This document shows, in pieces, positions 1-8,486 of a DNA stretch of 64,000 bases. This DNA comes from G965200765 sp965203865. Its GTDB lineage: Bacteria; Pseudomonadota; Gammaproteobacteria; Arenicellales; JAJDZL01. Positions within the stretch are counted from its first letter, which is position 1; each line of letters opens with the position of its first letter. The position numbers were made by a program, and so were the translations under genes. The DNA is taken from contig OZ241916.1 in the NCBI GenBank assembly GCA_965203865.1, positions 2,976,001 through 3,040,000 on the forward strand, in the 5' to 3' direction. The notes beneath the pieces were generated by a model that had not been told where the DNA came from, did not search any database, and was given only the letters and a program-made list of their open reading frames with translations.

Positions 1-1141
1 AGTCAATGGCAATCGGATCCATGGTCGGCTCGCCGTTAACCATCCATTCCGCAAGAAACTTCCCCGCTCCTCCACCTTCCATTACTCCCATGGACGAACC
101 GGTTAACAACCAGGCGCGGTCCAACCCGAATGCCGGACCAATGAGCGGATTCGCATCCGGTGTAAATGTGATTGGACCGTTGATAACAGTCTTCACCCCG
201 GCGCTTTCAAGTACTGGAACTCTGCGCATTGCTTTTTCAACAATTGGAAATACACGATCCAGATCTGGCGGCAACAAATCAGCGCCAAATTCTTTCGGTA
301 TTCCGTCTACTGACCAAGGCTGGCCCGATTTTTCGTACGGGCCGCAGATAAGCCCGTTTCGTTCCTGCCGTACATACCAGCTTTCTTCCGGATCTCGAAT
401 AATTGGAAGTTCTTGTTCAAGTTCAGCAACCTCGGAAACCTCATCGGTCACAAAGTACTGGTGGAGCATTGGCACGACCGGCAAGTCAATTCCCATCATC
501 TCCCCAATTTCACGGCACCATGTGCCGGACGCATTTACAACATGCTCAGCGACCAGTTCTCCGATTGAAGTTTCGACTCGCCACTCCCCATTGCCAGCTT
601 GGCAAAGGCCGGTTACCCGTGCATTCCGCCTGATTCTGGCTCCCGTCTGTCTTGCGCAAGTTGCCATTGCAAGCGTAGCCTGACTTGGGTCAACGTGACC
701 ATCATCCGGTTCGAATATTCCACCGACCAGCCCGTCACCCGTATTGGCAAGCGGATGAAGGTCCTTGAGCTCGTCAGGGGTAATAATGTGGAAGTCGTAT
801 CCCATGATTTTTCCAAGACCGCGGACATGCCGAAACTCGGCCATGCGGTCCTGGCTTCGAGTCACTCGCAACGCACCAGTTCCGTGAAACCCTGTGGGCA
901 ATCCTGATTCCTTTTCAAGTTCATCCCGATACAGGCGAACACTTGTCGCTCGCATTTCCATAATTGTCGCATTATGTGCAAAATGCGTACACAAGCCGGC
1001 GGCATGCCAAGTTGACCCATGCGTTAGGTCGCTTTTCTCCAGCAACACTACATCTTGCCAGCCCAATTTGCACAGATGGTACAAGAGAGAAACCCCCATT
1101 GCACCTCCGCCTATTACAATCACTCTCGCATGCTCAACCAT
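1..1141 (-). CDS. FAD-dependent oxidoreductase, dimethylglycine/sarcosine dehydrogenase family (3' end cut by window)
   Basis: Translating the minus strand from the ATG at 1141 gives about 380 residues before the window edge. The N-terminus has a Rossmann dinucleotide motif GGGAMG (residues 11-16), and GSTWHAAGL at 42-50, where family members attach FAD covalently to the histidine (H46). Further family signatures are DDGHVDP and a C-terminal FTPDANPLIGPA segment. The enzyme family oxidatively demethylates N-methyl amines such as dimethylglycine or sarcosine and passes the one-carbon unit to tetrahydrofolate; the folate-binding GCV-T half, if present, lies outside the window. AGGA sits seven bases before the start. 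With the MttB-type methyltransferase at 4311 it suggests use of methylated osmolytes. The family is clear, the exact substrate is not. Confidence 0.93.
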   Translation of the reverse strand, partial: MVEHARVIVIGGGAMGVSLLYHLCKLGWQDVVLLEKSDLTHGSTWHAAGLCTHFAHNATIMEMRATSVRLYRDELEKESGLPTGFHGTGALRVTRSQDRMAEFRHVRGLGKIMGYDFHIITPDELKDLHPLANTGDGLVGGIFEPDDGHVDPSQATLAMATCARQTGARIRRNARVTGLCQAGNGEWRVETSIGELVAEHVVNASGTWCREIGEMMGIDLPVVPMLHQYFVTDEVSEVAELEQELPIIRDPEESWYVRQERNGLICGPYEKSGQPWSVDGIPKEFGADLLPPDLDRVFPIVEKAMRRVPVLESAGVKTVINGPITFTPDANPLIGPAFGLDRAWLLTGSSMGVMEGGGAGKFLAEWMVNGEPTMDPIAID

Positions 1142-1228
1142 CTTTTATTCCTGTAAGGAGAATCAGGTGTTTGTACACAGCTTACGGAGAATTGAGCATT
1201 GCTACTGGCTCAAGGGGCTTGTGAAGGG

Positions 1229-1593
1229 GGCGATGCTTTCGTCGGAGGACGCAAGCCGGGCAAGAAGCCAGTGATTTTCGCAGTGGAGCAGCGAGAAAAT
1301 GGCATGGGGTTCTGGGCGAATCGCATCGGCACGAAGCCAAGGCCACCCCGCTCGAAAAAGTGACGGAATGGCTTCCGAAGGTTCATATTGTCATCAGCAA
1401 CTTCAAGAGCTTTCTGGCGGGAACTTTCCATAGGGTATCGCATCGGTACCTTCAGGAATATATTGACGAGTTTGTTTTCCGCTTCAATTGCCGATTCTGG
1501 GAACCCCAGTTACCAGACCAATTGCTGCAAGCCGCCGTTGATCATGTACCGATTCGGGCTTCCCTCAATTCAACTTGGATGCACGTAATTTAG
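1229..1593 (+). pseudogene. IS1595-family transposase remnant
   Basis: Two neighbouring frames carry pieces of one transposase. The first (1229-1363) reads GRKPGKKPVIFAVEQ, resembling the central part of IS1595/ISXO2-type DDE transposases. The second (1360-1593) reads HIVISNFKSFLAGTFHRVS followed by LQEYIDEFVFRFNCRFW, the usual C-terminal end of that family. The N-terminal half and the catalytic region between the pieces are missing, and a stop plus frame change separates them, so it cannot be functional. No terminal inverted repeats were found by eye. It marks an old insertion between the oxidoreductase and the convergent gene at 1606. Confidence 0.7.
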
Positions 1594-1605
1594 TGAAACT
1601 AAGAT

Positions 1606-2448
1606 TCATGGTTCAAGCTGCCGGGCAACACGGAATCCGATATAAAGATTGTAGTTCCGGTGATGTCCGAAGTCGTTACTACGGTATGCGGAGCGGGCAA
1701 AGTTAGGACCGAAGTGCCAAGAGCCGCCGCGTATTACAGCCCTATCGCAAGCGGTGTGAACTCTGGAAATCCACGCTCTGCCATGGTCCGGCGCTCCTTC
1801 ATACGTATGATGATAGCAGTCTTCAACCCATTCCCATACATTCCCGTGCATATCGTGCAATCCAAACTGGTTTGGCGGAAAACTTCCCACGGGCAAGGTC
1901 TTCTCCCGATATTCACCTGCCTTACCCGGTCCATAAACATATTCTCCTTCGTAGTTTGCTTGATCTGTCGAGATTGTTTCGCCAGTCGAAAATGGGGTAG
2001 TTGTTCCTGCTCGCGCCGCATATTCCCATTCCGATTCACTAGGCAAGCGGTATTTCTTTCCGGTCTTTTCACTTATCCATTTGGTAAATAAATGCGCTTC
2101 GTCCCAACTTATATGATTTACTGGCTGTTGACCTCGACCCCATCTATCTTTTGCTTGGTGACCGGCACAACCACCTCCCTTGACGCAAGCATCCCATTCC
2201 CCGAAAGTTACTTCAAATTTACCCATGGCAAATGGCTTGTCAAACGTCACCGAGTGTCTCGGGCCTTCGTGGTCTTCTCTGCCTTCTTCCGACTCTGGCG
2301 ACCCCATCATGTAAGACCCTGCTGGAAGCACCACCATAATCGGACATTCATCGCAATCTTGAAATTCCGTTCCTACCGCTAAATTATCACCCGATTTTGA
2401 AACAGAGGTGACCATAAGTGCAAAAATCAGGAAAATTGTTCGAATCAT
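1606..2448 (-). CDS. Exported formylglycine-generating-enzyme-like (SUMF1/FGE-sulfatase domain) protein
   Basis: A 280-residue protein with an N-terminal hydrophobic signal segment (about residues 1-18) followed by one FGE-sulfatase fold domain. Typical signatures are ILPAGSYMMGS-like VVLPAGSYMMGS near residue 40, FEVTFGEWDAC, YRLPSESEWEYAARAG, GLHDMHGNVWEWVED and, at the end, RGGSWHFGPNFARSAYR with IGFRVAR. In true formylglycine-generating enzymes the last block holds the copper-binding active-site cysteines; here those positions carry no cysteine, so it belongs to the broad non-FGE class whose members bind or modify unknown partners. No sulfatase is nearby. It is convergent with the transposase remnant and appears monocistronic. 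Function unassigned beyond fold. Confidence 0.88.
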   Translation of the reverse strand: MIRTIFLIFALMVTSVSKSGDNLAVGTEFQDCDECPIMVVLPAGSYMMGSPESEEGREDHEGPRHSVTFDKPFAMGKFEVTFGEWDACVKGGGCAGHQAKDRWGRGQQPVNHISWDEAHLFTKWISEKTGKKYRLPSESEWEYAARAGTTTPFSTGETISTDQANYEGEYVYGPGKAGEYREKTLPVGSFPPNQFGLHDMHGNVWEWVEDCYHHTYEGAPDHGRAWISRVHTACDRAVIRGGSWHFGPNFARSAYRSNDFGHHRNYNLYIGFRVARQLEP

Positions 2449-2647
2449 CTTAAACTCACAATATCTAAACAGTGTTTATTCATAACTCACCCGCATTCAG
2501 GCCAAGGTGCCTGTTTGGTCCAATAGTAACTAATAATATTCAATGCCTGTCAAATAACGCAACCAGATATTGCATCAACCTTTTTCTTTGCTATGCACTC
2601 GCAGATTTTTCCAACCGTACGCGCAAAATGCCAAAACTGGAAGTTTG

Positions 2648-3130
2648 CTAATTGTGGTGCCCTGCACCAAAAATATGACTGTCATACCAGACCACCCAGA
2701 CAGTCTTTTTCTCAATTACTCCGGTTGCTGGGTTTTTGAACCTGTAACTGGCCCAACCACCTTCGGGAGTGGCTACGCTGCGGACTTCGTCATTAATATT
2801 CTTTCCATCAGCGTCCAGAGTTCCCAGATTGGTTGGGTCTCCTACCCGATGCGACAAATATGAATGCGCCGCGACGTAGTGGTCATCATGTATGACATAC
2901 AAGTAGATATCTTTATAGAGGAACTCAGGTTCCGGATTATTGGTAATTTTGTCAAATGCTGCTTCGGCACCGACTTGTTTGTAAAGTTCAATTGCTCGAG
3001 CTACCATTTCTTGAGCTTCTTCTGGTGTTCCCATTTCTGCAGAATTGGCAATTGGGATAATCATTGAAAATTGAAATAGTATTGCTGCACACGCTATCAG
3101 CCTGTACATGGCTTTATATTTAATGTTCAT
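2648..3130 (-). CDS. Exported single Cache-domain protein
   Basis: A 160-residue product with a signal peptide (hydrophobic stretch ending IPIANSAE) and then a small sensor-like domain. The block of alternating helix and strand containing AFDKITNNPEPEFLYKDIYL, a YVIHDD strand and GGWASYRFKNPATG matches the sCache_2 pattern seen in stand-alone periplasmic Cache proteins. These bind small organic ligands; without a transmembrane signalling partner the role here is unknown. The ATG at 3130 is preferred over an upstream in-frame TTG (3148) because GGAAAG lies eight or so bases before it. No operon partner is visible. Confidence 0.75.
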   Translation of the reverse strand: MNIKYKAMYRLIACAAILFQFSMIIPIANSAEMGTPEEAQEMVARAIELYKQVGAEAAFDKITNNPEPEFLYKDIYLYVIHDDHYVAAHSYLSHRVGDPTNLGTLDADGKNINDEVRSVATPEGGWASYRFKNPATGVIEKKTVWVVWYDSHIFGAGHHN

Positions 3131-3361
3131 ATATATCTTTCCTGTCAATAAATTATCGTAAATCTCAGTTGAATTAAGGGAAGCTCGAATCGACAGATAA
3201 AGCCGTCTTTACAGCGACGGCGGTTCAACTCTTCCAGACAAGCCTCCTGAGTCAATTACTTCTGGGGCACCCATTGAAAAAATCAGTAGGAGGCCTGCTC
3301 ATTTGAATTTTCTTCGTTAGCATGCTCATTCAGATTGTTACTTGGCATTATAAGACAAATC

Positions 3362-3705
3362 TTATCTCGGTTCAAATGCATGATAGTTTTTGATTCTATT
3401 TCTATCCTGATTTTCCCTGCCTGCCTTGGAATACAACTCAATAAAATCAATTTGACGTCCATGTTGAAAACAAGAATAGACGATTCGGAGAGATGAACCT
3501 TTTAAATGCCTGCAAAAAAACGAACTTTCACAATATGTAAAATTCCGGTTTGTGTAATGATATGAAAGTGCTTGCTATTGCCGAGAGGCTCAACGGAGAC
3601 CACGCTGCAAAATTCCTGCAAGTCCTCGGGCAATGATATGTATTTTTTATGATATTGCTTCAGTTCTTTTTGAAATTCTGGCAATTCATTAAATTTCATC
3701 TTCAT
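3362..3705 (-). pseudogene. RelE-like type II toxin, broken by a frameshift in a homopolymer
   Basis: The first frame (3705-3502) reads FNELPEFQKELKQYHKKY, SLPEDLQEF and PLGNSKHFHIITQTG, a pattern of RelE/ParE-superfamily toxins, but ends abruptly after VKVRFF. The continuation, CRHLKGSSLRIVYS then IDFIELYSKAGRENQDRNRI, is present in the next frame down to a stop at 3362. The switch falls in a run of seven A (3514-3520, T on the coding strand). One extra base there would restore a protein of about 114 residues, the usual size. Either the gene is inactivated or this is a sequencing or slippage difference. A likely antitoxin remnant lies directly upstream. Confidence 0.6.
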
Positions 3706-3769
3706 AGTTTCTTACGGAGTATCGCTCGTCGCGGTAAAACACACTCTCGTAAGAAATCGGCATGCCGTC

Positions 3770-4121
3770 TTATGCAGATTTCCAGGGAATGTCGCCGTGA
3801 GAATAAATTTCTAATGCTTTGGCGTTTTTATCTGAAAGGCGTGCTAGAACATCGTCAATATGAGCAATTTCCCGGCCGGGAAATTATCGAGATCTGGACG
3901 TTTGAGTGATAGATACTTTTTCTGCGGGAATTTGAAATACCAGCTTTTTACAGCTTCAATTTGTTGCTGATTCTGCATTTCTTCCAGCACTTCCCCAAGT
4001 TCAACAGAAGCTGAACCGTGATGATTCTTGACGTAGGTTGCTCCCATAAGATTTTCTTCAAACTTTTCGTAGGTGGGCGCGAAATACCAAGCTCAGTCGC
4101 AATGCCAGTTTCCATAGCCAT
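3770..4121 (-). pseudogene. Degenerate coding stretch upstream of the toxin, possibly an antitoxin remnant
   Basis: Coding-like segments lie in several frames. From the ATG at 4121 a short frame runs MAMETGIATELGISRPPTK and is then lost; another frame carries a segment starting MGATYVKNHHGSASVEL; a third, ending at 3770, reads IAHIDDVLARLSDKNAKALE and finishes DIPWKSA. No frame spans the interval. The position directly before the RelE-like toxin fits a decayed antitoxin, but I do not recognise a family. A 24-codon frame (3763-3689) overlaps the toxin start and is equally unassigned. The remaining bases up to 4310 show nothing beyond a 10-bp palindrome at 4153-4162. Confidence 0.3.
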
Positions 4122-4310
4122 TCCTTTCGCGTTTAGGCCAATTTATTTGTTCTACAATTGTAAAATGGTGGCAAGTCCCAAATGAATCATAATTCTACAT
4201 CTGTTGATTTCAATCGGATTGTACACACACAGAAAACATGTCAGGATTTTCACGGCAAATCACGATTAAATAGCAACTATGGACCAACTTCGGCACATAT
4301 TCGCAGATTA

Positions 4311-5855
4311 ATGGGCAGAGCAATAGAATCGCAACGTAGAAAAGGCGGTCGACGGTCAAAGATGATTCGTCGGCGAGACGCGCGTACAACGAGCAATGCT
4401 GTTCCCTACATCAAGCGGAAGGTCGGCCTGTTTTCGCTTTTGGACGAAGAAAGCCTGTCTCTTATAGAAACCAATGCAGACCGGATTCTCGCTGAAGTCG
4501 GGATGGATTTCCGCGACGACCCGGAGGTGCTGAATATTTTTCGCAAGGCCGGATGCAAAATCGTTGATGAACGCGTTCGATTTGAACCGGGAATTTGCCG
4601 GGAAACAATCAGGAAACATGCTCCCGGCACTTTTATCCAGCATGCCAGAAACCCCGCAAAGTCAGTAGCGATTGGCGGCAATAACTCCCTGTTTTGCCCA
4701 AGTTTTGGTCCGTCGTTTGTTCATGACATGGACAAAGGCAGAAGATATTCAACTTACGAGGACTTTGAAAAACTGACTCGCTTGCACTACATGCTAGACA
4801 GCGTTCATCATTCCGGCGGCGTTGTGTGCGAACCCGTTGACCTTCCGGTTGAGGAACGGCACCTGTTCATGGCCAAGGCTCATCTTACTCTGAATGACAA
4901 GCCATTCATGGGAGCCGTAACAGCAAAAGAGCGTGCCGAAGATACAGTTCAAATGGCGCGTATAGCCTTCGGCAAAAATTTTGTTGACAAGAATTGCTGC
5001 ATTTACAGTGTTATAAACACAAATGCACCGCTTGTCTTGGATGCAACCATGCTGAATGCCCTGAAGGTCTATGCCAAAGCCAATCAGGCGGTTGTTGTAT
5101 CCCCCTTTGTACTAGGCGGGGCGATGAGTCCGGTTAGCGTTGTTGCCACACTGGCCCAAGTGCTGGCCGAAGTTTTGGCGGGACTTTACCTGATTCAATT
5201 GATTCGGCCGGGAGCTCCATGCGTGTTCGGCACTTTTTTCAGTCCGATTTCATTGCAGTCCGGTGCACCAACGTTTGGAACACCTGAAGGCATGCAGTTT
5301 CAAATGTGCGCACGCTCTCTGGCAGACCGCCTGGGTGTTCCTTTTCATTCAGTAGGCGCGCTCACAGCATCCAAAGTGCCTGATGCGCAAGCAGCATATG
5401 AAAGCGCAACGCAATTGATTGGTGCATTCATGGCCGGCACCCACTTCATCATACATGCAACAGGATGTCTGGAAGGATTGCTGACAACAGGATATGAAAA
5501 GACAATTATGGATGCCGACCGCTGCGCAATGCTTGAAACCTTTGCTCGCAATGTAGATTTGTCAACAGAGGCGCAGGCTTGGGATGCATTTGAAGAGACA
5601 GAACCGGGACAGCATTTCCTTGGTGCTAGCCACACAATGAGAAATTTTGAAACCGCTTTTTTCCAGTCAAAGCTGGCAGATAATCGTACCTACGAGCAAT
5701 GGCAGGCAGAAGGCGGCGTATGGCAGCATACTCGGGCAAATACAGTCTGGAAAAAAATGCTGTCGAACTATGAACCGCCTGCAATGGACGAGAGTCAGCG
5801 TGAAGAAATTGATTCGTTTATTGAACAACGCTTACAGCAAATTAGAAGCAAATAA
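4311..5855 (+). CDS. Trimethylamine/glycine-betaine methyltransferase family protein (non-pyrrolysine MttB, COG5598)
   Basis: The product (514 residues from this ATG, matching the family's 510-520) has the full MttB TIM-barrel signature: QHARNPAKSVAIGG, FCPSFGPSFVHDMD, HHSGGVVCEPVD, DKPFMGAVTA, SPFVLGGAMSPVS, QSGAPTFGTPEG, PDAQAAYESA and HFLGASHTMRNFE. No in-frame amber codon occurs, so it is the pyrrolysine-free branch. Characterised members transfer a methyl group from quaternary amines such as glycine betaine, proline betaine or carnitine to a corrinoid protein, which is not encoded nearby. An upstream ATG at 4182 would add 43 unconserved residues; neither start has a good ribosome site. 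The next gene follows after 17 bases, indicating an operon. Substrate unknown. Confidence 0.92.
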   Translation: MGRAIESQRRKGGRRSKMIRRRDARTTSNAVPYIKRKVGLFSLLDEESLSLIETNADRILAEVGMDFRDDPEVLNIFRKAGCKIVDERVRFEPGICRETIRKHAPGTFIQHARNPAKSVAIGGNNSLFCPSFGPSFVHDMDKGRRYSTYEDFEKLTRLHYMLDSVHHSGGVVCEPVDLPVEERHLFMAKAHLTLNDKPFMGAVTAKERAEDTVQMARIAFGKNFVDKNCCIYSVINTNAPLVLDATMLNALKVYAKANQAVVVSPFVLGGAMSPVSVVATLAQVLAEVLAGLYLIQLIRPGAPCVFGTFFSPISLQSGAPTFGTPEGMQFQMCARSLADRLGVPFHSVGALTASKVPDAQAAYESATQLIGAFMAGTHFIIHATGCLEGLLTTGYEKTIMDADRCAMLETFARNVDLSTEAQAWDAFEETEPGQHFLGASHTMRNFETAFFQSKLADNRTYEQWQAEGGVWQHTRANTVWKKMLSNYEPPAMDESQREEIDSFIEQRLQQIRSK

Positions 5856-5872
5856 GATTCCGGGAGACCGCA

Positions 5873-7177
5873 ATGGAGATCAAAACAGACTGGACTACAG
5901 AGAATGTGGTTGCAAGACGAGACAAATTCTATGCAGCTTCGCAAAGAAAGTTCCCGCCATACAAAACACCTCTGGTGTTGAAGCGCGGAAAAGGACAGTA
6001 CTTGTGGGATGAACTGGACAACAAGTTGATCGACCTGCTGGCAATGAATGTCTGCATCTCAGTGGGACATGCGCATGACGAGGTCAACCGGGCCGCAAGA
6101 GAGCAGGCGCAAGATTTGGTTCATTGCACTACAATGTTTCATCATCCGGTTCCGGCGCACTTTGCCGAAGAGCTTGCTGCTACCATGCCGCCCGGGTACG
6201 ACTGGGTTGCACACTTTACCAACAGTGGCTCCGAGGCAATTGATTTGGCGCTTATGATCGCACGATCGTATACCGGGAATCGGGACATCATTTCATTGCA
6301 AAGCGGCTATCACGGACCGACCTTCGGAGGTCAATCTGTTACCGGAATTTCGGATTTTCGGCATGAAGTCGGACTACTGGGAGGGGTTCAGTTTGCAATT
6401 ACACCCAATGAATACCGCGGCCCTTTTGGCAGTGATGTCGAACGTTATCTTGAATCGCTTGAAGACACGATAAAATTTAATACGCCGGGGTGCCTGGCGG
6501 GAATGCTGATTGAACCGGTACAAGGTTACGGCGGGATGATCCCAATACTTCCGGGCTATATTGCCGGTGCTGCTGAAAAAGTGCGTTCGCGCGGCGGACT
6601 TATGATTATTGACGAAGTGCAATCGGGCTTCGCGCGAACCGGTGATTCGTTCTGGGCGTATGAAAAACATGGAATCGTACCCGATATTGTTGTCATGGCA
6701 AAAGGCATTGGAAACGGGTATCCATTGGGAGCAGTTGTTTGCCAACGAGAGTTTGCCGAACCAATGAAAGACAAGTTTCTGTTTCATACCTACGGAGCCA
6801 ATCCTGTAAGCTGTGCCGCGGGACGAGCGGTTTTAAAGGCAATCAAGGAAGAAAATCTTCAGGAAAACGCCCGTATTGTTGGCAAGCAGTTACTGGACGG
6901 GTTCAGGGTGCTCAAGGAGAAGTATAAACTTGTTGGGGATGTTCGCGGGCGCGGCCTGATGGTTGGCATGGAATTTGTCAAGGACCGAAAAACCAGGGAA
7001 CCTGCGACGGAAGAAACTGCTGAAATTTTTGAAGAAACGAGAAGACAAGGAATTGTTGTCAGCAAGTCGGGACCGTACCGAAGCACTTTGCGTTTGGTGC
7101 CTCCCTTGTGTCTTTCCCAGGACGATGTTCCATTTGTAATCGAAGCAATGGATAAATCAATCGGAGTTTTATACTAA
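5873..7177 (+). CDS. Class III (AGXT2-like) PLP-dependent aminotransferase
   Basis: A 434-residue cytosolic enzyme with the class III aminotransferase layout: FTNSGSEAIDLALM (PLP phosphate binding, about 116-129), SGYHGPTFGG, LIEPVQGYGGM, IIDEVQSGFARTG with the PLP-contacting aspartate, and VVMAKGIGNGYPLGAVV in which the lysine forms the Schiff base. It resembles alanine-glyoxylate aminotransferase 2 and related enzymes acting on beta-alanine, beta-aminoisobutyrate or dimethylarginine. It lies 17 bases after the MttB-type gene and 54 bases before a periplasmic binding protein, so it probably processes the amine or amino acid produced by the methyltransferase or imported with the binding protein. 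The amino donor cannot be told from sequence. Confidence 0.93.
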   Translation: MEIKTDWTTENVVARRDKFYAASQRKFPPYKTPLVLKRGKGQYLWDELDNKLIDLLAMNVCISVGHAHDEVNRAAREQAQDLVHCTTMFHHPVPAHFAEELAATMPPGYDWVAHFTNSGSEAIDLALMIARSYTGNRDIISLQSGYHGPTFGGQSVTGISDFRHEVGLLGGVQFAITPNEYRGPFGSDVERYLESLEDTIKFNTPGCLAGMLIEPVQGYGGMIPILPGYIAGAAEKVRSRGGLMIIDEVQSGFARTGDSFWAYEKHGIVPDIVVMAKGIGNGYPLGAVVCQREFAEPMKDKFLFHTYGANPVSCAAGRAVLKAIKEENLQENARIVGKQLLDGFRVLKEKYKLVGDVRGRGLMVGMEFVKDRKTREPATEETAEIFEETRRQGIVVSKSGPYRSTLRLVPPLCLSQDDVPFVIEAMDKSIGVLY

Positions 7178-7231
7178 AATTCGGATTGCACAAATACAAA
7201 TGGCTGGATTTCAAATAGAGGTTAATTCAAT

Positions 7232-8332
7232 ATGAATGGAAAAAGCATGAATTTTTATGGATCGCTGAGTGTCGGATTGATATTTTTTGCCACCTGTTTT
7301 ACGACCTTGCACGCACAGGAACTTGTAGTGGTTTCCTATGGAGGCGCTTATTCCTATAGCCAGCAAAAGGCATATCACGAGCCCTACATGGCAATGAATC
7401 CGGGTGTTACTATTATTAACGATGATTCTGCTTCGCAAGGTGTTGCCAAACTGAGGGCGCAGGTTGAAATCGATAATGTTTCATGGAATTTGCTTGATGC
7501 AAATGCTTCAGACGCAATTTTGCTTTGTGATGAAGGCCTGATTGAAGAAATTGACCACGATACTGTGCTTGCGCCTGCACCTGACGGAACTCCTGCCAGC
7601 AAGGATTTTGGCGATGCGATAGTTTCACCCTGCTTTATTCCGGAAATCGTGTTTTCCACCACTTTCGCTTATCGGACGGACAAGGTAAAAACACCGCCGC
7701 AGGGAATCAAGGATGTGTTTGACCTGAACAAGATTCCAGGCAGACGGTCATTGCAAAAGGAACCCGACGGAAATATTGAATGGGCGCTGATTGCAGACGG
7801 AGTTGCAGTCGAGGACATTTATGATGTGCTTGATACTCCCGAAGGGATCGCCAGGGCATTTGCCAAACTGGACGAAATCAAGGATGAAGTAGTTTGGTGG
7901 GTGGAAGGCGCACAATCTCCCGAGTTGCTGGCAGATGGTGAAGTTGTTATCGCATCCGGCTACAACGGCCGATTCTTCTCGGTTATTGAAGAAGAAAAAC
8001 AACCCATTGCCATGATGTGGGAGTGGCAAGTATTTGAGGTAACGGGTTGGGTGATACCCAAATCTGCTCCGCATAAAGAAGAAGCATTGAAATTTGCCAG
8101 ATTCGCCACCGACACGCAAAGACTGGCTGACCAGGCGAAATATATTTCATACGGTCCGACCCGCGCCTCGTCTCAGCCGCTTGTCGGAAAGCATGCCACT
8201 CTTGGAATCGACATGGCACCCCACATGCCGACACACCCTGACAATGCAAAAAAGACGCTTTTCTTCAACTACGAATGGTGGGCTGACAACAAGGACGATA
8301 TGAATGAACGATTTATTGCGTGGCTTCAATAA
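7232..8332 (+). CDS. Periplasmic binding protein of ABC transporter, PotD/PotF (spermidine/putrescine) class
   Basis: A 366-residue exported protein with a signal peptide (cleavage probably after LHAQ) followed by the type II binding-protein fold. The mature start ELVVVSYGGAYSYSQQKAY, the FAYRTDK strand, the DLNKIPGRRSLQK block and a C-terminal YGPTRASS segment are typical of the polyamine/opine class. GAGG precedes the ATG by about nine bases. No permease or ATPase follows, so it must work with a transporter encoded elsewhere; the FbpC/PotA-like ATPase at 33486 is distant and unlinked. Third gene of the methyltransferase-aminotransferase operon, so the ligand is plausibly a methylated amine. 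That last point is inference. Confidence 0.9.
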   Translation: MNGKSMNFYGSLSVGLIFFATCFTTLHAQELVVVSYGGAYSYSQQKAYHEPYMAMNPGVTIINDDSASQGVAKLRAQVEIDNVSWNLLDANASDAILLCDEGLIEEIDHDTVLAPAPDGTPASKDFGDAIVSPCFIPEIVFSTTFAYRTDKVKTPPQGIKDVFDLNKIPGRRSLQKEPDGNIEWALIADGVAVEDIYDVLDTPEGIARAFAKLDEIKDEVVWWVEGAQSPELLADGEVVIASGYNGRFFSVIEEEKQPIAMMWEWQVFEVTGWVIPKSAPHKEEALKFARFATDTQRLADQAKYISYGPTRASSQPLVGKHATLGIDMAPHMPTHPDNAKKTLFFNYEWWADNKDDMNERFIAWLQ

Positions 8333-8366
8333 TTCTTCTCCCTCAATTTTTGAGGCCTGAATTATT
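8328..8366 (+). terminator. Nested inverted repeat after the binding-protein gene
   Basis: Outer arms AATAATTC (8328-8335) and GAATTATT (8359-8366) enclose an inner perfect hairpin CCTCAA-TTT-TTGAGG (8341-8355). It overlaps the stop codon of the binding-protein gene and lies before the next promoter region. No strong U-run follows, so it may be a weak terminator or an mRNA-stabilising stem. Confidence 0.4.
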
Positions 8367-8486
8367 TATGATAAAACTCTGGCATTCACTTAAGCCTGTT
8401 ATGAGCTGTTACGAAACAGGATGCTTGTTTTCTATGGGCCGACATCTTCCATTCGTGCAAGTATCGGTTAAAAGAAAGTGTCACAA

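Noticed and set aside
6..683. Long open frame on the plus strand at the left edge
   Set aside because: It is the complementary shadow of the clearly homologous oxidoreductase on the minus strand (1-1141).
4182..4310. N-terminal extension of the MttB-type protein from an upstream ATG
   Set aside because: The 43 extra residues have no family counterpart, and the total length fits the family only from 4311 or later.
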